A DNA stretch of 64,000 nt from Xanthobacter flavus (lineage in GTDB: Bacteria; Pseudomonadota; Alphaproteobacteria; Rhizobiales; Xanthobacteraceae): contig NZ_JAGGML010000001.1 in the NCBI RefSeq assembly GCF_017875275.1, positions 1,800,501 to 1,864,500 on the forward strand, in the 5' to 3' direction. The notes beneath the pieces are model-generated. The model was not told the DNA's origin. It made no database searches and was given only the letters and a program-made list of their open reading frames with translations. Each line of letters begins with the position of its first letter. Position 1 is the stretch's first letter. Positions 56,948 through 64,000 of this stretch are shown one piece after another. The position numbers and the translations under genes were made by a program.

Positions 56948-58066
56948 TCACTTCGGGTGGGGTTCCACCCACGTTTTCATCCGCTTGAACCACGTTGCCA
57001 GCACCACTTTGACAATGCCGAGTGCCGAGAGGCTCGTCTGAGTGGTCGGCGCCTCCCCTTTCAGGGCGGCGGCCAGATTGGCGGCGAACACCCCCGTCAG
57101 GTGTGAGACGAGATTTTGCACAAGGGCGCCCCGTGAAAACTGGGCGAGGGGGCCGGAGATGCGGTAGCGCAGCGCGAGGTCGATGGCGCTGCCCGTGCCG
57201 GCCGGCTTGAGGGCGAAGGTGATCTCGCCATGGGCGCGGGAGCCGCCATCCCGGCCGGAGCCGACGACGAGGCCGGTGCGCGCGGCATCGTCGAAGGTCA
57301 CGGTCGCATCGCCGCCGAAGGCCGCCTTGATGGGGCCGAAGGTGACCACCATCCGGCCCTCCAGCTTCTCTCCATCGAAGGCCGTCACCTCGGCGCCGGG
57401 CAGGCAACGGGCGATGAGGTGGATGTCCTTCAGCGCTGGCCAGACGACCTCCGGCGCGGCATCCACGGTGAGGCTCTGGCGGATCTCGCTGCCGCCGGCA
57501 CCGATGGACGCGGCGGGGGCCGGTGCGGCCTTGGGAGCGGCAGCCGCCACGGGCGCGGGAGCCGCAGCCGCGGCGATGCCGACCGCCTCCGCCTGCCATG
57601 CCGGAGCCTTCCCGGCGGAGACCGCACAGACGGCGTTCACGATGCCCACATAGCCGGTACAGCGGCAGAGGTTTCCGCTCAGCTCCTCGCGCACCGTGCG
57701 CTCGGATGTCTCCCCCAGGCGACTGACGATATCGCGCGAGGAGATGAGCATCCCCGGCGTGCAGAAGCCGCACTGGAGCGCGTGGTGGACGGAGAAGGCC
57801 TCGCGCAGCTCGCCCATCAGCGCATCGCCATCAAACCCCTCGATGGTGCGGATATCCGCCCCGTCGCAGGCGGCGGCGGAGGCGATGCAGGAGCGCTGGG
57901 GCTTGCCGTCGATGAGCACGGTGCAGGCCCCGCAGACCCCCTGCTCGCAGCCGAGGTGCGTGCCGGTGAGGTTCAGCTCCTCGCGCAGGAAATCGGCGAG
58001 GTGCGTGCGCGGCTCCACCTGACGGGAGAGGCGCTGGCCGTTGACGGTGAGGGTGATGGCGTTCAT
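56948..58066 (-). CDS. Molybdenum hydroxylase Fe-S subunit fused to a CoxG-like domain
   Basis: The 372-residue protein joins two parts. The first 155 residues are the small subunit of xanthine dehydrogenase/CO dehydrogenase-type enzymes, with two 2Fe-2S clusters: GCEQGVCGACTVLIDG (plant type) and CGFCTPGMLI ... NLCRCTGY (helical type). After an Ala/Pro linker, residues 215-372 are an SRPBCC domain like CoxG (SLTVDAAPEVVWPALKDIHLIARCLPGAEV), a membrane-recruitment subunit of CO dehydrogenase. The C-terminus has a hydrophobic helix (ALGIVKVVLATWF). The ATG overlaps the stop of the FAD subunit (ATGA). Confidence 0.9.
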   Translation of the reverse strand: MNAITLTVNGQRLSRQVEPRTHLADFLREELNLTGTHLGCEQGVCGACTVLIDGKPQRSCIASAAACDGADIRTIEGFDGDALMGELREAFSVHHALQCGFCTPGMLISSRDIVSRLGETSERTVREELSGNLCRCTGYVGIVNAVCAVSAGKAPAWQAEAVGIAAAAAPAPVAAAAPKAAPAPAASIGAGGSEIRQSLTVDAAPEVVWPALKDIHLIARCLPGAEVTAFDGEKLEGRMVVTFGPIKAAFGGDATVTFDDAARTGLVVGSGRDGGSRAHGEITFALKPAGTGSAIDLALRYRISGPLAQFSRGALVQNLVSHLTGVFAANLAAALKGEAPTTQTSLSALGIVKVVLATWFKRMKTWVEPHPK

Positions 58067-58884
58067 GCGAGCCCCGCATCGGTGAGGGCGCGGTCCACGG
58101 CCACCTGATGGAGTGCGCGGAACGCCTCCGGATGGCCCGCCAGCGCGGCCTCGATTTCTTCGTTGGCGGCGGCGCGCGCCCCCGCGATGTCGCCGGCCTT
58201 GAGGCGTTCGCCCGCCCCCGCCAGCACCAGCGGCGGCGCTTCCACCGCGCCCGCCACCACGCGGGCGAGGCCGCGCCCGCCATCCACCACCACGGCGCCG
58301 ATGGCCTGGGCGAACTCGCCGGTCTTGCGGCACACCTTGTGGTAGCCCGTCTTCGCTCCGGCCGAGAGCACCGGCACGCGGACGGCGGTGATGATCTCGT
58401 CCGCCGCGAGGGTGGTGGTGTAGGCCGCCAGCATGAAGTCGGCCATGGCGCAGGCCCGCGCACCGGCCGGTCCCCGAATGAGGAGGGTCGCGTCCAGCAC
58501 GGTCATGGTGCTGATCCAGTCGGCGGCCGGGTCCGCATGGGCAATGCTGCCGCCAATCGTCCCGCGATTGCGCACGGCGCGATAGGCGATGCCGTGGGCG
58601 ACGCGGCGCATCAGCCCACCGGTCACGTCCGGCACCACGCCGTCCTCGATCTCCGCATGGGTCCAGCCGGCCCCGATATCGAGATGGGTCGCGCTGCCCT
58701 GAAGCGTGCGCAGCTCGCCGACGCGGCGCAGGTCCACGAGCGCGGCGGGGCGGGCGAGGCGCAGGTTGAGCATCGGCCCCAGCGAGCAGCCGCCGGACAC
58801 GGGCTTTGCGCCCTCGCCTGCCAGCACGGAGAGCGCCTGATCGAGGGAGGTCGCGAGGGTGAGGTCGAAGGCTGCGGGCTTCAT
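58063..58884 (-). CDS. Molybdenum hydroxylase FAD-binding subunit (CoxM type)
   Basis: The 273-residue middle subunit carries FAD between the Fe-S and molybdenum subunits. The FAD site is KPVSGGCSLGPMLNLRLARPAALVDL near residues 30-55 and RNRGTIGGSIAHADPAADW near 105-123, the latter being the hallmark of the family. The C-terminus has the CO-dehydrogenase flavoprotein domain with AGAVEAPPLVLAGAGERL. It overlaps both neighbours by four bases (ATGA at each end), so the three subunits are cotranslated. Confidence 0.92.
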   Translation of the reverse strand: MKPAAFDLTLATSLDQALSVLAGEGAKPVSGGCSLGPMLNLRLARPAALVDLRRVGELRTLQGSATHLDIGAGWTHAEIEDGVVPDVTGGLMRRVAHGIAYRAVRNRGTIGGSIAHADPAADWISTMTVLDATLLIRGPAGARACAMADFMLAAYTTTLAADEIITAVRVPVLSAGAKTGYHKVCRKTGEFAQAIGAVVVDGGRGLARVVAGAVEAPPLVLAGAGERLKAGDIAGARAAANEEIEAALAGHPEAFRALHQVAVDRALTDAGLA

Positions 58885-61268
58885 GCGGCGCTCCGTCCGT
58901 TATTCGCGCGACGCGCCTCGGCGAGGGCCGCGAGCACGCGCTCCGGCGTCGCGGGAATCTCGCACAGGGTGGCGCCGAGATCCTTCAGCGCATCGTTGAT
59001 GGCGTTCACGATGGCCCCCGCCGGGGCGATGGCGCCGCCCTCCCCCACGCCCTTGATGCCGTGGGCGGAGAACGGGGACAGCGTCTCGGTGTGAGCGATG
59101 CGTACCTTGGGCAACTCGGTGGGGCCGGGCAGCAGATAATCCACGAGGGTGGAGGCGAGCGGCTGGCCCTCGGAATCGTAGGTGCTTTCCTCGAACAGCG
59201 CCGTGCCGACGCCCTGGGCGACGCCGCCATAGGCCTGCCCCTCGACGATCATGGGGTTCACCATGCGCCCGCAATCCTCCACCACCACATAGTCGAGGAT
59301 TTCGGTGGCGCCGGTCTTCACGTCCACGGCCACGAGTGCGGCGTGGGTGGCGTAGGAGAAGAGGCCCGTGTCCACGTCCGGCTTGTAGCCCTCGGTGACT
59401 TCGAGGCCGCCGGTGTCCACGCCGTCCGGCAGCACCTCGGGGGTGCGATACCAGGCGCGGCCGATCTCGGCGAAGGTGACGGAGCCGGTCGGCCCATGGA
59501 TGGCGCCGCCCTCGAACCGCACCTGCTCGGCGGAGCACTGCATGAGATGGGCGGCGAGCGCCTTCACCTTTTCCGCCAGCTTCTGCGCCGCCTTGGAGAC
59601 CGCGCCGCCGGCCATGACGATGCCGCGCGAGGCATAGGCGCCGGTGGAGAAGGGCGTGGTGGCGGTGTCGCCCAGCGTCACGCGGATCTGCGCGATGGGC
59701 AATGTGAGGATCTCGCTCGCCATCTGCGCCAGCGTCGTCTCCAGCCCCTGGCCGATGGTGTGGATTCCGGCCTTCACATCGGCGCTGCCGTCCGGATTGA
59801 GGCGGATGGTGGCCTGCTCATAGCCCGGCACCAGCGGCGTGCCCCAGGAGGCGAACACCTTGGTGCCGTGGGCGGACTGCTCCGTATAGGTGGAGAAGCC
59901 GACGCCGATGCGCCGGCCGTCCATCTCGCCCATCTTCTGCCGGGCGCGGATGGCCTCGAAGCCGATCATCTCGCGGGCGGTGGCGAGCGAGGCGGGATAG
60001 TCGCCGCTGTCGTAGAATTTCTTGGTAATGTTCAGGTACGGCATGGCCGAGGCGGGCACGAGATTTTCCGCCCGCACATCCACCGCCTCGCGGCCCACGG
60101 CGGCGGCGACCGCATCGATGGTCAGTTCCATGGCGAAGCACACGCCCGGCCGCGCCACGCCGCGATAGGGGGCGAAGGGCGGCTTGTTGGTGGCCACCGA
60201 ATAGGTCTTGCAGCGATACTGCGGCCAGATGTACGGCCCCGGCAGATTGCCGCCCGCCTGCGCGGCCTCCAGGCACGCCGTGAAGGGCCACACCGAATAG
60301 GCGCCCACGTTCACCGCCACTTCCGCGTCGAGGCCGAGCAGCCGGCCGCGTTCGTCGGCATAGGCGGTGATGACATATTCATGCTCGCGGGCATTGGCGC
60401 CGGCGGTGAGGTGCTCGCGCCGGTCCTCGATCCAGCGGAAGGGTCGCTTCAGCGTCATCGCCAGCCACGCCACCAGCACTTCCTCGGGCTGGAGGAGGCA
60501 CTTGTAGCCGAAGCCGCCGCCCACGTCGGGCGGGGCGATGCGGATCTGCGCTTCCGGCAGGCCCAAGGTCTCGGCGAGGCCGGCGCGGATCATGTGCGGC
60601 ACCTGGGTGGAGGTGTTCACAACCAGCGTGTCGTTCTGGAAATCCCACCACGCCACCAGCCCCTTGCCTTCCATGGGGTGCATGCACTGGCGGCCGGTGC
60701 GAAAGCGCTTCTCCACCTTCACGGCGGCAGTGCGGGCGACCTCCTCGATGCCGCCGGAATCGAAGCTGGTTTCCAGAAAGAGGTTGTCGCCCCACGCCTC
60801 GTGCAGCAGCGCGGCGCCGGGCGCGCGGCCGCTGTCGCAATCGACGATGGCGGGCAGTTCCTCATAGTCGAAGAGGGTCGCCTCGCAGAGGTCTTCCGCC
60901 TCGGCGCGGGTGGGGGCATAGGCCATGGCGACGATGTCGCCGACGAAGCGCACCTTCTCCCGCGCCAGCGGCGGATGGGCGGAGAGCTTGTAGCCGGGGA
61001 TGGTGGAGCGGGTGATGATGTCGCCGACGCCCGCGCAATCGGCGGCGGTGAAGACGGCGCCTTCGTGCCCCTGCGGCTTCGTCACCGAGAGGATGCGCGC
61101 GTGGGCCACGGGGCTGCGGAGGAAGGCGACGTCGCTCATGCCGGGCATGCGGATGTCGCCGGCGAACCGGCCGCGGCCCATCAGGTGGCGCGCATCCTCC
61201 TTGCGGCGGACGCGGGCGCCGATGCCTTCGCCGCTGACGGCGGGATGGGTGTCGTGCTCCACGGACAT
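58881..61268 (-). CDS. Molybdenum hydroxylase large subunit (CoxL/xanthine dehydrogenase type)
   Basis: The 795-residue subunit binds molybdopterin cytosine dinucleotide and hydroxylates the substrate. The N-domain reads GARVRRKEDARHLMGRGRFAGDI. Cofactor motifs are GGGFGYKCLLQPEEVLVAWLA, YASRGIVMAGGAVSKAA and the C-terminal GIKGVGEGGAIAPAGAIVNAI, whose Glu is the catalytic base. The active-site loop is PYRGVARPGVCF, without the AYRCSFR of true CO dehydrogenase, so it is a carbon or N-heteroaromatic hydroxylase rather than a CO oxidiser. AAGGAGAGGGACGCC precedes the ATG. It leads the three-gene L-M-S order. Confidence 0.92.
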   Translation of the reverse strand: MSVEHDTHPAVSGEGIGARVRRKEDARHLMGRGRFAGDIRMPGMSDVAFLRSPVAHARILSVTKPQGHEGAVFTAADCAGVGDIITRSTIPGYKLSAHPPLAREKVRFVGDIVAMAYAPTRAEAEDLCEATLFDYEELPAIVDCDSGRAPGAALLHEAWGDNLFLETSFDSGGIEEVARTAAVKVEKRFRTGRQCMHPMEGKGLVAWWDFQNDTLVVNTSTQVPHMIRAGLAETLGLPEAQIRIAPPDVGGGFGYKCLLQPEEVLVAWLAMTLKRPFRWIEDRREHLTAGANAREHEYVITAYADERGRLLGLDAEVAVNVGAYSVWPFTACLEAAQAGGNLPGPYIWPQYRCKTYSVATNKPPFAPYRGVARPGVCFAMELTIDAVAAAVGREAVDVRAENLVPASAMPYLNITKKFYDSGDYPASLATAREMIGFEAIRARQKMGEMDGRRIGVGFSTYTEQSAHGTKVFASWGTPLVPGYEQATIRLNPDGSADVKAGIHTIGQGLETTLAQMASEILTLPIAQIRVTLGDTATTPFSTGAYASRGIVMAGGAVSKAAQKLAEKVKALAAHLMQCSAEQVRFEGGAIHGPTGSVTFAEIGRAWYRTPEVLPDGVDTGGLEVTEGYKPDVDTGLFSYATHAALVAVDVKTGATEILDYVVVEDCGRMVNPMIVEGQAYGGVAQGVGTALFEESTYDSEGQPLASTLVDYLLPGPTELPKVRIAHTETLSPFSAHGIKGVGEGGAIAPAGAIVNAINDALKDLGATLCEIPATPERVLAALAEARRANNGRSAA

Positions 61269-61342
61269 GGCGTCCCTCTCCTTCGGTATGGGCAGGGCGG
61301 CGGCAAGGGCCGCCCTGCGATCATCGGCTCAGGCTGCCGCGC

Positions 61343-62437
61343 TCACGGCCATTTGGGCGCGGAGAAGCGGAAGCTGTCGAGGCGGAAGTCCGCGACGCGC
61401 ATCCAGGAATTGGATTCGTTCAGGTAGGTCTTCCAGGGCTCGTAGATCTTCTTGAACTCGGGGTTGGAGGCGGCCAGTTCCGCGAAGGTCTCCAGCGTCG
61501 CCTTGTAGACCGCCTCCATCACCGGCTGCGGGAAGGCGCGCAGCTCGACGCCGGCCGCGAGCAGGCGGCGCAGCGCCTCGGGGTTCTTGGTGTCGTAGTT
61601 CGCGAGCATCATCAGATTCTGCTCTGTCGCGGCGGTCTCGAAGGCGGCCTTGAACACCGGCGGCAGCGCGTCCCACGCCTCCTTGTTGGCAAGCGTGGTG
61701 ATCTGGGCGCTGCCCTCCCACCAGCCGGGGGTGTAGTAATACTTGGCGACCTTGTTGAAGCCGAGCTTCTCGTCGTCATAGGGGCCGATCCACTCGGCCG
61801 CGTCGATGGTGCCGCGCTCCAGCGAGGGATAGATGTCGCCCGGCGCGATCTGCTGCGGCACCACGCCGAGCTTGGTCAGGATGCGGCCGCCGAGGCCGGC
61901 GATGCGCATCTTGAGGCCCTGCAGGTCCTCGAGCCCCTTGATCTCCTTACGGTACCAGCCGCCCATCTGCACGCCGGTGTTGCCACAGGGGAAGGAGACC
62001 ATGTTCTCCTTGCCGAACAGCTCCTGGATCAGCGCCTTGCCGCCGCCGTAGTAATACCAGGCGTTCTGCTGGCGGGCGTTGGTGCCGAAGGCGATGCCGC
62101 CGTCGAAGGCATAGGCCGGATTCTTGCCGGTGAAGAAGGAGGTGAGGGTGTGCGAGCACTCCACCGTCTTGTTCTTGGTGGCATCGAACACCTGCGTCGC
62201 GCCGACGATCTCGCCGCCGGCGAAGGGCGTCACCTCGAACTTGCCCTCGGTGAGCTCGCCGATGCGCTGGCACATGGCGGCCGCCGAGCCATAGATGGTG
62301 TCGAGGCTCTTCGGCCAGCTCGTCGCCATGCGCCACTTCACCGTGGCCTGGCTCTGCGCGATGGCGGGCGCGGCCACCAAAGTGGCGGCGGAGCCGGCGG
62401 CGATATTGGTCAGGAAGGTCCGTCTCTTCATCATCAT
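61343..62437 (-). CDS. TRAP transporter substrate-binding protein (DctP family)
   Basis: The 364-residue periplasmic receptor has a twin-arginine-like signal (MMMKRRTFLTNIAAG, ending AIAQ) and the DctP fold: VKWRMATSWPKSLDTIYGSAAAMCQRI, EGKFEVTPFAGGEIVG, then the substrate-contact Arg in LQGLKMRIAGLGGRILTKLG and GTIDAAEWIGPYDDEKLGF. This is the pattern of the subfamily binding 2-oxo acids or aromatic carboxylates rather than C4-dicarboxylates. Three consecutive ATG codons are possible starts with AGGGGAATG before them; I use the first. It follows the large permease gene by 44 bases and precedes the large hydroxylase subunit. Confidence 0.9.
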   Translation of the reverse strand: MMMKRRTFLTNIAAGSAATLVAAPAIAQSQATVKWRMATSWPKSLDTIYGSAAAMCQRIGELTEGKFEVTPFAGGEIVGATQVFDATKNKTVECSHTLTSFFTGKNPAYAFDGGIAFGTNARQQNAWYYYGGGKALIQELFGKENMVSFPCGNTGVQMGGWYRKEIKGLEDLQGLKMRIAGLGGRILTKLGVVPQQIAPGDIYPSLERGTIDAAEWIGPYDDEKLGFNKVAKYYYTPGWWEGSAQITTLANKEAWDALPPVFKAAFETAATEQNLMMLANYDTKNPEALRRLLAAGVELRAFPQPVMEAVYKATLETFAELAASNPEFKKIYEPWKTYLNESNSWMRVADFRLDSFRFSAPKWP

Positions 62438-62481
62438 TCCCCTTGTTTTTGTCAGGTCGGCGTCGGTCGGCAAAGGCGAAA

Positions 62482-64000
<1,519 letters not shown>

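Noticed and set aside
53166-57041. 1291-codon open frame on the plus strand, opposite the dioxygenase genes
   Set aside because: Same kind of shadow over the dioxygenase fusion, its beta subunit and part of the amidase, with low-complexity Gly/His/Arg content.
58881-61268. CO dehydrogenase (carboxydotrophy) for the L-M-S genes
   Set aside because: The large subunit lacks the AYRCSFR active-site loop of form-I CO dehydrogenase, and the genes sit in an aromatic degradation setting, so CO oxidation is not supported.

Overview
The window is 64 kb of GC-rich chromosome. It has dense, often overlapping genes, many strong AGGAGG-type ribosome binding sites and families of short palindromes between genes. 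Protein style and gene content (ETF-QO, assimilatory nitrate operon with a single-domain globin, rhizobial-type CysG, TRAP and Cox-type catabolic genes) point to an alphaproteobacterium of the Hyphomicrobiales. A Xanthobacteraceae-like genome (Xanthobacter, Azorhizobium or Ancylobacter type) is my inference. No rRNA, tRNA, CRISPR array, phage or insertion sequence was recognised.

Layout. 1-9.1 kb is housekeeping: a CYTH protein cut by the window edge, a small membrane protein, a family-4 uracil-DNA glycosylase, ETF-ubiquinone oxidoreductase, siroheme synthase CysG, a RidA protein and DNA polymerase I. 9.4-20.9 kb is one plus-strand nitrate assimilation operon: nrtABC transporter, globin, FAD oxidoreductase, siroheme nitrite reductase, an unusual Fe-S/FAD/NADPH reductase and nitrate reductase. 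It is preceded by a near-consensus sigma-54 promoter, a two-hexaloop RNA motif like those bound by ANTAR regulators (NasT type) and an intrinsic terminator. CysG upstream would supply siroheme. 21.1-28.8 kb holds inorganic pyrophosphatase, a GNAT, an aldose epimerase, then a minus-strand set of heme oxygenase, LodA-like quinoprotein oxidase with a C-terminal beta-propeller and LodB-like flavoprotein, then Cu/Zn superoxide dismutase and a dead fragment of a branched-chain amino acid binding protein. 29.2-38.4 kb has a DMT exporter, a PPDK-like protein lacking the PEP/pyruvate barrel coupled to an unknown 652-residue protein, a Ca2+-type P-ATPase, a GST and a ferredoxin-NADP reductase.

38.5-49.9 kb is a catabolic regulon around a TetR regulator: CoA-transferase, Old Yellow Enzyme, 3-hydroxyisobutyrate dehydrogenase-like protein, enoyl-CoA hydratase, AroE-like dehydrogenase, hydratase and an ABC binding protein. 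Four promoters there carry the same TAAC-N6-GTTA site. The regulon is interrupted by an AT-rich orphan gene and a two-repeat secreted protein gene bordered by a decayed copy of the hydratase 3' end.

50-64 kb is a second catabolic region: a MarR regulator, an ABC binding protein and a long minus-strand gene set. That set comprises a TRAP transporter, a Cox/xanthine-dehydrogenase-type molybdenum hydroxylase with a fused Fe-S/CoxG subunit, a Rieske dioxygenase whose ferredoxin, reductase and alpha subunit are in one reading frame, a dioxygenase beta subunit and an amidase. Import, hydroxylation, dioxygenation and amide hydrolysis suggest degradation of an aromatic or N-heteroaromatic compound; the substrate cannot be read from the sequence.
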